Assembly (NCBI GenBank): GCA_963932465.1
Contig: OZ010791.1
Span: 151,821,915-151,885,914 of the forward strand
Length of the DNA: 64,000 nucleotides
Direction: 5' to 3'
Source: Maratus speciosus
Taxonomy: Eukaryota; Arthropoda; Arachnida; Araneae; Salticidae
A program made the translations under genes and the position numbers. The notes beneath the pieces were generated by a model that was not told the DNA's origin, did no database searches, and worked only from the letters and a program-made list of their open reading frames with translations. Shown here one piece after another: positions 43,298 through 55,242 of the stretch (within the stretch, counting starts at the first letter, position 1; each line of letters starts with the position of its first letter).

Positions 43298-44938
43298 AAA
43301 GACAAAATAATGTCAGAAAAGAAATTTCCATTCACAGAAAATAGATTTAAGCGATTTAAAAATTAATCCATACATAAAATGCCAGTTCCATATGCATATC
43401 TTCTGACACTTCAAGGAAATTTTCCAAGTGACACCCAGCTCTCTTGAACAAAAAAAAGTACAATATTAATTTTCATCCCATAGTCGACATCCACCATACT
43501 CTAAAATGAGATTCCTAAAATAGTTTTCTTTGTCAGAAGCAGAACATCTAATCAGAACTCCACCCTCCCGTTCCAGGACAGTTTAATGAATACGCCTTTG
43601 TCTCTGAGATTTCATATTTGTCCTTCAGGTCCCGAATTTTGTTCGCATTTTCATTTTTCATTCCATCCCTTCATCCGAAAGGAAGTGGTTGATGGACAAC
43701 TTTTATATTCTCATCGCGTAGAAAACTAAAACCCAGGCAGTAATTACGTCTAAGAATTTTTATCTGGAAGAAGTAACGGCGATGGCTCTGTCATGCGTCA
43801 TTCTTCTTTATTTGTTCGAAATTTTCTGCAGCAGAAGATCTTGCATTTAAGATGAAGATTTCGGATTTGCATATGTAATAGAATTCCCGAATTACGAACT
43901 TCGTACGGAGGATAAGAGGAGTTTTAATTCAGACAATAGAGATGCTCTTTGAAATAGAAAAAAAAAAAAAAAAAAAAAAGTTAAATTTTTGAGAATTTTT
44001 ATGAAATAGTTTGAAATTTACATTGATTCTTAGTTCAGTTTTCATTCAGTTTCAAACAATATGAACTTCTTTAAATTCTTTGTTCGTAAATAAAGTCACC
44101 TATTCCTGACACTATTTTCAAATTAAGAAATATTTCTGCTAACTGTGAAAATTTAAATTTTTACAGTAAACTAAATTTTTGATCATTTGTTGCTGTAGTA
44201 GTTCAAGTGTTGTAAGACAAAAATTTAAGAACAAAACAGGTAATACAAAAGGCATGATTTGTTGTAACGTATACCACAAACATTCTTGTTACGAACCAGA
44301 GATACAGTATAATAGTAAATCAATAAGAAGCAAAACATGGCATTTTCAATACTTTTGAACTATGTGGAAAATCGTCGATGTGGATACTGTTCCACAATAA
44401 TAATACTTAAGTAAAATAAAAAAGAGTTCAAGTAATAATATTCAAATACAAACTCATTAATCGCAACAATTTTTTAAAAAATTACAGGCAAAAGATGTCT
44501 TTTTTAACACTTTTCAACATATTTGGAAAAGTTTTTATAACTTCGGTTCGTCTGCCCGTCTGCCGTCTGTGCCCTAACTCTAGTAATTATTACTCGTATT
44601 GAAAATTAGTTGATATGAGGCATTCTCACAATCTTTTGACTTTCGGTAATAAAAATCTGGTGAAATTAAACTTGCTAAAGAACATTTTAAACCGATAGAC
44701 GAATGCCTTAATGATTCAAAATAAAGAAAATATGGTCAGCAGCGAAATATTTTTTATTTAACTGAGGTTTAAGTTAAACTTGCGAGTTTAATTTTCCTTA
44801 CCATTTTACCACTATAACTTTCTATTTTATTCTAAATTTTGACTTATAATGAATTTGCATAGTACTAACAGGACATTCAAATAAGAAATTATAACAGTGT
44901 AGTATTTTTAGTACAAAATTTTGGTATAACATTGTCTT
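43298..44938. other. No gene seen
   Basis: Mostly AT-rich sequence with a poly-A tract at 43959-43979. A mixed-composition stretch at 43550-43930 shows no recognisable domain in any frame. Confidence 0.5.
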
Positions 44939-44940
44939 AA

Positions 44941-45596
44941 AGGGATGTTAAAGAAGGGACGATAAGGTAAAAAAAAGGGGGACGGTATAGGAAAAAAGGG
45001 ACGAAATGGGAAAAAAGGGGATGGTAAGGATGGAACGGTAAGGCAAATTACCACCTATTTTAGGCAAATCATGTTAAAACTAAGTGGTAGCCACAATGTT
45101 CATTGATTTTTAGAAACAGTTATTTACATTGGATTAAGAAAAAAAAAAATATTAATTTACTTCAAAAAGTGCAGTAATAAACCTTGGGGACGGTAAGACG
45201 ACCAATAAAGCCACGATGCTTGAAATTGATATTTAAATGCTGATTTAAATTCTGCAGTCAATTTCCTGTCAAAGAATTTTAGACATTCTTTCTCTAGCAT
45301 ACTTCTGCATGAGAAAAAACATGAAAAAAATTCTGTGGCTGCATCTGAAGTGATTTTCTGTATAAGTTTAGAAGAGGGATGGTAAGGAATCTAAAATCCA
45401 GGGACAGAGTTTAAAAAATAATAACAACCCTAAAAATGTGTGCAGGTTAATTTTTTTCTACATATTTATTTAAAACAATAGTTCCAGTTCCGGAAAAAAA
45501 TTACATCGAATTATTTTTATTGAAACAATTGTATACAGACAGCTCCAAACTTAAAAATCAGCATCAGGGACACGGGACGGTATAGGAGTTTCCCTG
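44941..45596. repeat. Cluster of GGGACGGTAAGG-like motifs
   Basis: Variants of GGGACGGTAAGG or GGGACGGTATAGG occur at about 44957, 44981, 44998, 45017, 45035, 45186, 45375 and 45575, all in the same orientation. They are dense at the left edge and sparse within. The arrangement resembles the motif-repeat elements at 672 and 25273, but no clear inverted terminus was found at the right (GTATAGGAGTTTCCCTGGTAT). No coding capacity. Confidence 0.6.
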
Positions 45597-45969
45597 GTAT
45601 TTGGACCCGCAACATCGTCACAAACTTATTTATCTCGTTAATATTGTTGTGCAATCATGCAATGGGATGTTGTTCCCCAGTATATGAAATAAAAAAAAAA
45701 AAAAAAAAAAAAAAACCCACAAGAATATGTACTGAAATAAAAATTATTATTCAGGGACATAAAAGTCAAAAGATTATGAGAATACCTCATATATGTTATT
45801 AAGGTTTACTATATAGCATGTCTGCTATTGAAAATAAAGAGTGTTGCATTTATACTTCATTTGTAGGTGCACTGAATAGAATTAATTCCGTTTGATTATG
45901 AAATAAATCTGTTGTCTATGAAATAAATCCTTTGCACTGAGTGCATTTTAATAATGTTAAACTATTTGA

Positions 45970-46170
45970 AACATAATGAAATTGATATCAAACCTGCTAA
46001 GATGGAATCGCATGAGACTGGGTAAAATTTCTCTTTAGACAGGTTTTCGTCTTTACAAGTATAATTCCATGATTATACCACATTTTTTAAAACGGAACTG
46101 AAAATTATCTACTAAAAAGTATCTCAATAAATAGTAAATAAAACCGGAGTAAACAGTAAATTTAAAATTA
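45970..46170. repeat. Fragment related to the 32.6-kb hAT-like element
   Basis: It shares GATTATACC(A/G)CATTTTTT, CTGAAAATTATCT and GTATCTCAATAAANAGTAAA with 38015-38100, inside the hAT-like element. The termini are absent. Confidence 0.6.
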
Positions 46171-46904
46171 TTTAAGAGTATTCTCACTCTACACCCCCCC
46201 CCCCCCACACACACACACACACAGCTCCTTGAACACATTCTAGGACTCATTTTGAAGCATACATTATATGACTTTTGCAATACTTAAATGTAATATAAGG
46301 ATGATATAAAGATAAGATCGTAGTTAATGAAAACAGGAGTTTAATGATTCTAGGTTATAGTTTCACATATTAAATAGAAATTATATTTACAAGTACGGGA
46401 GGGGAGGGGGTTTTTCTGCAGCATACGCACTCACAGAATCGTCGGAGATCGGCCTCTGCTCTCGTCTAGAGCGAGCCGCGTCAGAATGAAATCTGCTCTC
46501 GGTTGTTACTTGTTTCCAGGCGAAGAGAATGCAAACTGCATATCAGCAAATTCAATACATCTGCTATTCTGCGGTTACAAGTTCTCATGGAAAAGTGCTG
46601 ACCATATCCTGTTGCTATGAGTAGGGTTTTATGGGAATCTAAAATCACAACTCACACTCGGCCATCTTGTCCACTTGTCGACCTCGACAGTGCGTTAAAT
46701 AAGCAACAAGATATGTCAAAAAACAAAAAAAAAAACTATCTAAAAATAATTAAAATCCAAATGAAAAAAAAACTGTCATTAAATAATTAAGAAAATTGAG
46801 CTAAATTAAAAAAAAAAAAAAGTAATTCTAAATTTTATGTAAATTAATGCTGAGCTGCCGTGGGATATCTCAAAAAAAAAAAACAAAAGAATAAAATTAA
46901 AAAA

Positions 46905-47290
46905 AACTCAGGATAATATCAATTTGCGTCATGAGACCGTCTGTCTCATGAGCCATCATCAGGGATGAAAACTATAATCTGAAAGGCCGTCTGCCCATTA
47001 TATTACCATCATGAAAACATACTAAAATCTGCCTCATCTTAGGTAGAATTTCGTAAAAAAAACATCTTTATCCCAACGTCATTCGGGAATAAAATAAAAA
47101 AAAACTCAGGATAATATCAATTTGCGTCATGAGACCGTCTGTCTCATGAGCCATCATCAGGGATGAAAACTATAATCTGAAAGGCCGTCTGCCCATTATA
47201 TTACCATCATGAAAACATACTAAAATCTGCCTCATCTTAGGTAGAATTTCGTAAAAAAAACATCTTTATCCCAACGTCATTCGGGAATAA
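46905..47290. repeat. 198-bp tandem duplication
   Basis: Two units start with AACTCAGGATAATATCAATT at 46905 and 47103. Each includes TGAGACCGTCTGTCTCATGA, which holds a small inverted repeat (GAGAC/GTCTC), and ends near CCAACGTCATTCGGGAATAA. They appear identical by eye. The duplication sits inside the direct-repeat element. Confidence 0.9.
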
Positions 47291-47648
47291 AATATAAGAA
47301 AAAGAGGTTTGCCTCGTCTAAACAAAAAAAAAAAAAAAAAAAAAAAGGATTTCCCACCAAAAGGTTTTTTTTTCGACAGCTAGCTCTTACTTCTGTAAGA
47401 AAAAATATGCGAGGTGTGGGGGGGGGGGGGGGGCACATAATAATAATATACTTATACATATAACATATAAAATTATAAAAATACAGGTAAAAAATTTCAA
47501 ATATATATATATAAAACAGGTACATAATAATAAAATAATAATATTGCTGGCACAGTTCTAAATAGTCAAAAGTGTTTTATGCAAAATGAAAAAAAAGGAG
47601 TCACTGCTTGGCAGTCTGGAAAAAAGTTTTGTGCAAAACTTAAAAAAA

Positions 47649-47819
47649 AGCACTGTTTTGCTGATTTACTAAAAAGTTTTAAGCAAAACTACAAAAAAAA
47701 AGCACTGTTTTGCTGATTTACTAAAAAATTTTAAGCAAAACTAGAAAAAAAGCACTGTTTTGCTGATTTTATAAAAAGTTTTAAGCAAAACTACAAAAAA
47801 AGCACTGTTTTGCTGATTT
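47649..47819. repeat. 50-bp tandem units beside the right terminal repeat
   Basis: AGCACTGTTTTGCTGATTT starts at 47649, 47701, 47751 and 47801, giving 50-52-bp periods with AAGCAAAACT in each unit. The last partial unit abuts the right terminal repeat exactly, where an LTR element would have its purine tract. A degenerate related unit precedes at about 47590. Confidence 0.88.
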
Positions 47820-48404
47820 TGTAATATAAGGATGATATAAAGATAAGATCGTAGTTAATGAAAAAAGGAGTTTAATGATTCTAGGTTATAGTTTCACATA
47901 TTAAATAGAAATTATATTTACAAGTACGGGAGGCTAGGGAGTTTTTCTGCAGCATACGCACTCACAGAATCGTTGGAGATCGGCCTCTGCTCTCGTCTAG
48001 AGCGAGCCGCTTCAGAATGAAATCTGCTCTCGGTTGTTACTTGTTTCCAGGCGAAGAGAATGCAAACTGCATATCAGCAAATTCAATACATCTGCTATTC
48101 TGCGGTTACAAGTTCTCATGGAAAAGTGCTGACCATATCCTGTTGCTAGGAGTAGGGTTTTATGGGAATCTAAAACCACAACTCACATAAATATTGAATA
48201 GCGTTTTTCATTTTCTCATGGGGTACATTTGGAACAGCAGCTCCCTGATAATGACTTTTCTCAATTTGTGCATTGCCTTAAATCACAGATTTTCAACTGA
48301 TAAATAGCTAGTGTAAGCCTTTTATTAACGTTTTTTAAACTAATTAAAATGAATAATGTACTTTTAATCACCACTATAACGTTTTACATAATAAAACGCG
48401 TGTA

Positions 48405-48687
48405 AAGAGAGCCTGTGCATAACGGAAACTTGGCTATTTCGTGGTCTCTACGAAATAACACACTTTCTAAGATGAAAACCTGTCTAAAAAGGAATATTTT
48501 CTGGTTCCTTTTGAATTTCATCTTAGCAGGATATGCATCTTAGCATTCTTGGCATAATTCAAACCCTTAGCAGGTTTGAATTTCATCTTAGCTCATCTTA
48601 CATTTTGCAAAAATTTCGTAATTAAACTTGATATTTTCTACAAATTTTGAATGGGGCTGGAGCCCCATCAGCTCACAATGCCACTGC
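48405..48687. repeat. hAT-like right-end fragment
   Basis: Related to 38115-38282: CATAACGGAAACTTGGCT, CGAAATAACACACTTTCTAA, TTCGTAATTAAAC and a terminal AATGCCACTG. No left terminus is visible. An internal duplication of TTGAATTTCATCTTAGC occurs at about 48516 and 48577. Confidence 0.6.
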
Positions 48688-48724
48688 ATATTAGAGTAAA
48701 AGAAAGTGCGCTGTTAAAAATATT

Positions 48725-49045
48725 TACGGGCAGAAGCCGGGAGTAGAGATTCCAGTCATACCGTAAAAAAAAACATCCGTGCCCATCATTTTGTGTCAAC
48801 GTGTACACAGTGGAGTAAAATGGATAGGGTCTTACCGTATTTGAGGGTTTTTGATTTTACCGTTGACGTAACAGATGGGCTAAAACTATGTAAGAATATG
48901 TGAATTGCCCTTAATTTTCTAAGTATCTAAAAATATCCCTGTAAAATTACGGGCAGAGGCCGGCAGCAGAGTTTCCAGTCATACCCCGTAGAAAAAATTC
49001 CATGTCCATCATTTTGTGCAGCCCGTAATTTTACGGAGCAAACAT
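48725..49045. repeat. Two diverged ACGGGCAGA repeat units
   Basis: TTACGGGCAGAAGCCGGGAG (48724) and TTACGGGCAGAGGCCGGCAG (48948) start two similar blocks of about 90 bp. These continue TTCCAGTCATAC and CCCATCATTTTGTG or CCATCATTTTGTG. An inverted CCCGTAATTTTACGG follows at 49021-49036. This is a decayed non-coding repeat. Confidence 0.65.
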
Positions 49046-49151
49046 ATAATGCACTTCAAAACACAATTACACTTTACTAACTGTTCCGTAGCACGTTAGA
49101 TAATCATCGCAGAATCGCTTTTTTGGGTTAAAAAATATGTTTCGGTAGCGG

Positions 49152-49438
49152 TTAAGGCTGTTCTTAACTGCTCTGCTCAACAAGCGCTATTTTGATCTCG
49201 TGACAAACACGGTTTTAGCCCATCTTGAGTGCTCTTTCTTCCTTCTCGTGGAAATTCGGTTCAAAACGCCTACTTTGACACTAGTTTCTGAAAGATCTAT
49301 TGCGTTTGCAAAAAAAAAATGGAAAAAACAGCTCAATGACATAGTTTCTGAACAACAACACCAGCTAGTTTCATGCATTTTCGAACAAAAATAAATTAAA
49401 ACTTATGTCAGAAAATTGCCCTTTTGGATTTGAGAACA
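49152..49438 (-). mobile_element. Internally deleted family A MITE
   Basis: It begins TTAAGGCTGTTCTTAACTGC and matches the family to AACAAGCGC. It then jumps about 140 bp of family sequence to TTTTGATCTCGTGACAAAC and ends GATTTGAGAACA without the final repeat. The CACGTG position reads CTCGTG. Confidence 0.8.
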
Positions 49439-49439
49439 T

Positions 49440-50126
49440 TATTTTTCGAGAACAACTGACATTATTCTTCGAAACACGACTAAAACGAAGGGTTACACCC
49501 TTAGCGAAGGAAAATGTATGGAGTCGTACCGTATTTTTTTAGTGGATCAGGCGGTTTTTCATCAAATAAGGCGTGTTACCCGTAAAAATCGAACAACAAA
49601 GGCTCATAAATTTACAGTTTTTTCTGACAGTATGTTTTAAAGGGGAGTAGTTGAAATATCTTACGCAGATTTTTAGGACATGTGATGCATACAGATAATC
49701 AATTGTACGTTGTGTAGCCGCAACAGCCAAAGTAGTATACTACTATACTGTTACGAACAAATATTAAAAGAATACTCATTAGGTTACAACACCGGGTTTT
49801 TTTAGCCAGTTTTTAATAAAATTGAAACAATTGAGTATGTTAATTTATTGTCCATCTTGTGTATATGTATGCAAACGTGTAAATTTGTGTGAATATAAAA
49901 AGGCACACCATGTGCTACATGTGTATAAAAAACTGTAACTTATTTTTTCAGAAATCTTTTCAGAGTTGAAAAAGCAATGCGTGGTTGTTATTGTTTTTGT
50001 TACCATTCTTCTACGTTCTACCATCACTACTTGTCATCAATACTGGAAGAAAGAATTGTGTATATGTGTGCAAACATGCGCATCTGTGTGTATGTAAACG
50101 GATGTATGATGTGCTATATGTGTGCA
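49440..50126. other. No gene; imperfect internal duplication
   Basis: Two similar segments of about 85 bp (49851-49935 and 50055-50126) share GTGTATATGTATGCAAACNTG and TGTGCTACATGTGTATAAA-like words. No coding content is recognisable. Confidence 0.45.
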
Positions 50127-50567
50127 TTAAGGGTGTATTCCAGTCCAAACTGCTTATTTTCCGATTCATTTTTAAATTCATTTTTGCTCTCAAACACATC
50201 AAACTGGGAAATTCTCTTATTTAGGAACTACATAATGTGCCGTGCTTCTCGATTTTTTGATAAATGCAGAAAATATTGCAAAAAAATGCTGTCAAAGTTG
50301 GCGTTTTGAACTGAATTTTCCGAAGCGAGAGATCTGGGAATGAAATAAATGGTCATATTGAGAAATTAATTGTTTAAAAATCAATCTCTAATTAATTGTG
50401 CAAAAAATGAAATCACACGGCCTCTTATGCATTTCTTCAAACATCACCTCAGCAAGTTTCATGTTTTTTTTTTTTTTTTGTTTTTTTTTTTTAAATGAGT
50501 TTGAAAATGTTTCAGAAAATTTCGAGGTGTTGAAGGAGGAAAAATATTTTTACTAATACACCCTTAA
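50127..50567 (+). mobile_element. Family B TTAA MITE
   Basis: Complete copy: TTAAGGGTGTATTCCAG...TAATACACCCTTAA. It contains AAACTGCTTATTTTCCGA, ACATAATGTGCCGTGCTT and an expanded T-run at 50466-50490. No coding capacity. Confidence 0.85.
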
Positions 50568-51305
50568 GCAGTAACTTATTCCTGAAGAAACTTTTTCACG
50601 AATAAAAAAAAATAAAACAGTTATTGTTTCTGTTGCTGCTGTTATCACTACCGTCATTAATACTGTAACCAAAAAAGAAAAATAAATCTGAAAATTTCCC
50701 ATGGAAAATTTAAAATGAAGAATTCACCCTCAGTCCCCTCCAACAAAAATAAAATTGTTGGGGAAAAATTATTTGGAGAATCTGGAGCATAATTTTCAAA
50801 TTTCTTGACGATCTCAAACTTTTTCTTTTCTCCGGTCATCTCTAACTTTGAATAAATCATTATTTCAGCTGCAAATATATATTTTTTTCTTTTCTACATT
50901 AAAAATTCATCTGAAAAACTCTCTTACAACTATAAAACGGCTGCTCCTCAAGTACGGAAACAGAAAAAGAATTCTGGGAACACAATCAAGCTCTCTTCCT
51001 TCTGTCGTAGGAAACTATGCCTGGGGAAATTTCGCTCCAGATACAATACTGATTCAGCAATCTCCGGGAATGAATGACCAGAGGCAGATCATTGGATTAC
51101 CGGATTAAGTGAATTGCAAATGCCGTGAGCAAGAAAGGTCTTCTCCCCCGAACTAATCCCAATTGAATTTTCTCGGTCCTAGACTTTTTATATTTCTCTC
51201 TCAACAGTGTTTTTGAAGTTCTGCGGTTCAGTCGTACAATTTTGGGGCATAGAATTATTTGAAGCCTTGATGTTTTAAATTTAGCGCAAATTATTTGAAA
51301 ATAAT
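50568..51305. other. No recognised gene
   Basis: An open frame at 50848-51108 gives 'RILGTQSSSLPSVVGNYAWG' and 'GMNDQRQIIGLPD'. This composition is less repeat-like than its surroundings and could be a host exon, but I recognise no family and see no supporting splice structure. Confidence 0.35.
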
Positions 51306-51597
51306 CGAGGCTGTTCTCAACTGCTCTGCTCAACAAGCGCAAAACGTTTTGACACATTTACAAATTCATTTTTTAACGGAAAGATATAAAAATGGAAAGC
51401 CTGGCCATGACAGCGTTTTGGAATTGAGCTGTTTTTTCCATTTTTTGATCAGTCAATTACATGTTGAGTTATAAGCTATTTTGATCACCTGACAAACTAG
51501 TTTTTCACCCGCTCTTGAGTGCTCGTTCTTCCTTCGCACGGAAATTTGGTTCAAAACGCCCACTTTGACACTATTTACTGAAAGATCTATTGCGTTT

Positions 51598-51631
<34 letters not shown>

Positions 51632-51757
51632 AAAAAACAGCTCAATCACATTATTTCTGAACAACAACACCAGCAGGTAGTTTCATGCATTTTCGAACAA
51701 AAATAAATTAAAACTTATGTCAGAAAGTTGCCCTTTTTTATTTAAGAACACCCTTAA
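51306..51757 (-). mobile_element. Family A MITE with poly-A expansion
   Basis: It begins GAGGCTGTTCTCAACTGC and ends TTTAAGAACACCCTTAA. The internal A-run is expanded to about 29 A (51600-51629). The CACGTG position reads CACCTG. The right end carries CACCCTTAA, like family B, rather than CAGCCTTAA. Confidence 0.82.
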
Positions 51758-52002
51758 GTCTCGCAGACTGTGTCTTTTATCACCTCAACCACCCTAGTTA
51801 CACTACATAACTGACTGATTAGAACGAAAGGAACATTATATACAAGTGACATACTTGCAGTTAAATCATTATGAAAGTTTGTTGTATTTCCAGTTATATC
51901 GGTATGAACGAAAAAATAATAAGAAGAATAAACTAAAGGGCTGTCTAGGAAATTTTTAGTACCTTTTGCCTGATTTTTATGGATAATTTAACTTTTACTA
52001 CT
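51758..52002. other. No gene seen
   Basis: Short AT-rich spacer between the family A copy and the hAT MITE. Confidence 0.5.
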
Positions 52003-52010
52003 GCTCTTAT

Positions 52011-52677
52011 CAGGGCCCGACTTATGCAGGGGCATGCGGGGCACCTGCCCCGGGCCCCCCCCCCTTTTAGGGGGCCCCCATGGAAGTAATCAGGATTTTC
52101 ATTAAAAAGTGCTAAATGATTAAAATTAGCCAAAAGTGATCAAAATTGATGTATTTTCAAACATTTAGGATGGGAGTGTGGACCCCTCTGCTTCCAGTAT
52201 CCCCATCACCCATGCAAAAAACTATATCATTAGAAAACTAATGATTAAAATTTTATTACAACAACTTAGTGTTCTATTTTTTCAAAAGAAATTCTTTATT
52301 AAAGTTTTCCTCATAACGTGGTAAGTTAAAACTATTAATTATGACCAATTTGGGGCATTCTCTTTTAGACATCTTATAACGTACGTAGATAAGCAAAGTA
52401 AAAGTTTACAAAAAAATACTCGTGTCAATCAAGCTATCATTTTTTCTACTATTATCCTACAAGTATTTTTTCTTAAAGTTGTGATCATCTTTTTGTGATA
52501 CCCTGTATACAGATGTGAGCAGTATCGGTTACAAAATTCATGCATACATGCAATATGTATGAAGTTTAGCAGTAGCCACTTCCATATTATTCACAAAAAA
52601 ATTCTGTAGATAGATAGAAGAGGGCCCCCCAGAATGGTGCTTGCCCCGGGGCCCCCCATAGCCTAAGTCGGGCCCTG
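52011..52677. mobile_element. hAT MITE with perfect 8-bp duplication
   Basis: The ends are CAGGGCCCGACTTATGC and GCCTAAGTCGGGCCCTG, an inverted repeat of about 16 bp with one mismatch. GCTCTTAT occurs at 52003-52010 and again at 52678-52685, a perfect 8-bp target duplication. G/C-rich stretches just inside both ends (CGGGGCACCTGCCCCGGGCC and TTGCCCCGGGGCC) are also inverted. The 667-bp interior is AT-rich and non-coding. CAGGG ends and the 8-bp duplication identify a hAT-type non-autonomous element. Confidence 0.92.
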
Positions 52678-52685
52678 GCTCTTAT

Positions 52686-54274
52686 CTCAATTTTTAGAAA
52701 GTGTTACCTGTATGCTCCTTCGGTTCTAACTCAGACAATAATGTCCGACTACTCGTATGATTCTTAGTTTAGTTTTTACGTTTAATTCCCAGGTTCGAGA
52801 GTAGGATGTATAAAATAAATAGGTTCTAGAAACATTGAGGATGAAATACTAATTTATTAATTAATCAAAATGACAAAGGCATTAACATCATGCCTGGAGT
52901 AAATTTTCCCTATGTATATATAATTATTAATATTAAAGAATACATAGAAAATTTGTATAAATTATAGTTTAAACATTCATAGGGACTCTAAGGATGCCTG
53001 ACTTATGTTTACTTACTGAAATACAATTTCATTAGACTTATTGATTGCTCGAAAGTACGATAGAATAATCCCACTCACCTCTTATTTTCCTGAGAAGCAT
53101 CGTCATCTTATTATTCCTTTCGTTTAATTAATATTTTGCACCACCACACCAATAAAACTCTATTTCCACCATGCGGATGCTTTTGAGCAAATCCGCATTC
53201 TTTACTTGAGCCCGGAGAGTACAAAGATATCCCTTCTTAAAACATCTTAAAGAAAAGGGGATCTTTCTTCTGCCGAATCTAAACTCTTCCTTTCTTCACA
53301 TCTCAAATTCTCATATCTTCCTTAATTTTTCTCTCTGCTTAAATCCCGCCTAAAAATTATCTCGTCCTATGAAAAATTTCCAAGGGGCGAGTTCTTTCTG
53401 TATTTTCTTAACCGACCCACTATGACGCTTACTTACACTTGCATAACATTATAATTTTATAGTAACGCTAACAGTGGTGTGGTCTAAAACTAAGCCCTTA
53501 ATATCTTAAACACTTTTTATCTGAAACTCGTGTTACTAACATGGGGCATTTTTATAGCTGCTCACTAAAATATACTGATTTGCAAATCCCTCAGCGGACA
53601 TATTTATTAGACTGTTGATCACAACATTGCCAGATGGAAAACTTCAATCCCCGTATTTTGAAACTCTATCAAGTCTAACTTGTGAACGTTTTAGACAAGA
53701 TTATTGCCGAACCGAACGGCAGCTCTTTCGCATTCTAGAAATTCCATCCTTCTCGCGACCCCACGCAGTACATGCAAACCTAAAACATATGCTGGTGGTC
53801 CAATTTTCCTGTTCTGTTTTATATTTCTTTCTTTTCCCCACCTAACACGTGAATATGGTGGGGTTATCCCGACAATAAGAAATATTGGTATAAATTTGGT
53901 ATTTGCTATGTCAACGGTAAACTTAAAAACATCAAGTATTTATTTAATGAAGTAAAAATTATTTACAGAAATTAAGAAAATTCATTTTCTTGATTGCTGC
54001 ATTTTTTTTTTTTTTTTAAACGCTTGGTAATACTTTCACATTGCTCATTAAATGTATTGTCAGAGGTGTAGCCGGGAGATCTAAAGGTGGTGGCTCCAGC
54101 CTAGACCTCCCTCATTCGAAATCAGCGAGTTTTATCTAATCATGGGTGAATTCTGTCCATTTCACACAGCTTCAGGATAAGTCATCTCTGCTCAGAAACC
54201 TTACCTTCCTACCTCTATTCTCCTAAATGAAATAATGGCTACGAACTGCGTACCGGATTTAATTCCTCACAGAT
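52686..54274. other. No gene seen
   Basis: AT-rich sequence with short open frames (53615-53955) lacking recognisable motifs, and a T-run at 54003-54018. Nothing else identified. Confidence 0.5.
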
Positions 54275-54453
54275 GAAAATTCGGTTCAAAACGCCAACTT
54301 TGACAGTACTTTTTGCAATATATTCTGCCTGTATCAAAAAATCGACAAGCACGGCACATTACACTATTTTTGAATAAGATAATCTGCCAAACTGATGCGT
54401 TTCAGAAGAAAAATGAATAAAAAAATAAGCAATTTGGATTTGAATACACCCTT
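54275..54453 (-). mobile_element. Truncated family B MITE
   Basis: The right half of family B in reverse orientation, from AAAATTCGGTTCAAAACGCC to GAATACACCCTTA. It adjoins the next element directly. Confidence 0.78.
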
Positions 54454-54830
54454 AGCTGCTATCAGATTCACCAACTTTTCGAGCAATTTTTGAGCCAACT
54501 CTTGTCTTCCTCCAACTTTTCGCGAAATATTGTCTCAACACCCAGTATGATAGCAAAAAGAACAATATCCCCAACTTTTTATCCACAGCTCTAAAAAAGT
54601 CTGTGCTAGCCGCGACTTTTCTCCCCAACTTTCAACATTTCAGCCAATCAGAGATAAGCGATTGATATGAATAGGCGATAAATATTAAAGGCTGCTACTA
54701 GTAGTGCGGATTTTCCTCCAACTTTAGCAACGACAGTTGTAACCTTTTTCTCCCTTTGAATGTGAAAAAGTTGGGGTTAAAATCGGCTGAATAATTGGTT
54801 GCTCGAAAAATTGGTGAATCTGATAGCAGC
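54454..54830. mobile_element. 377-bp element with 32-bp inverted repeats
   Basis: The left end GCTGCTATCAGATTCACCAA continues CTTTTCGAGCAA. The right end is TTGCTCGAAAAATTGG followed by TGAATCTGATAGCAGC. CCAACTTT recurs several times inside in one orientation, with AAAGTTGG inverted near 54770. The target duplication is not resolved. It is inserted at the end of a truncated family B copy. Non-coding. Confidence 0.8.
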
Positions 54831-55240
54831 ATTTAACCTTACATCTTTTCTTTTGAAGTGTATTAATTAAATACTTTTGTACGTCAGAATCTCCAAATTA
54901 TGTATATTGGAAAATCGTCGCTAGACGCATACTTCTGATTGAAATGCAATTTATATATTTGGCTTTAAAAAAAAATGTTTCTTTTCAGAATTTAGTCGCA
55001 CCTGTGCAGGTGATACCGATTCTCTATAAGATCTCTTTGAAAAGCTGCAGCAGCTACTCTTCCCCTTAGCCTGCCCTGCATTTCACGAACCTGCGATATG
55101 TGTAAATTGTGGTTTATTCATACCTTAGTTTTTTAGGGCAAAGTGATGTTTGAATTTATATACAAGATTGGAAACATTGATAACCTCCTTGAAGAACATT
55201 ACAACGCAGGATTATAAAAGAAAAACTTTGAGTTGCATAT
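54831..55240. other. No gene seen
   Basis: AT-rich spacer without recognisable features. Confidence 0.5.
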
Positions 55241-55242
55241 TC

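Larger units (their letters stand above)
46289..48187. mobile_element. Coding-free element with 368-bp terminal direct repeats
   Basis: Direct repeats at 46289-46656 and 47820-48187 start TGTAATATAAGG and end ACAACTCACA (TG...CA). They are both 368 bp and differ at only about eight positions by eye. TAAA lies immediately outside each end (46285-46288 and 48188-48191), a possible 4-bp duplication. The 1.16-kb interior has no open frame, no TGG-type primer site at either inner edge and no purine tract. It instead holds a 198-bp tandem duplication and 50-bp units (listed separately). It looks like a young, non-autonomous LTR-type element, but the class is unproven. Confidence 0.7.

Noticed and set aside
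43062..43298. Similar 77-78-residue frames on both strands.
   Set aside because: Reflections of the family D palindrome arms.
49977..50309. A 110-codon frame with Cys/Tyr-rich sequence.
   Set aside because: Its second half is translated family B MITE and its first half is microsatellite-like TG-rich sequence.
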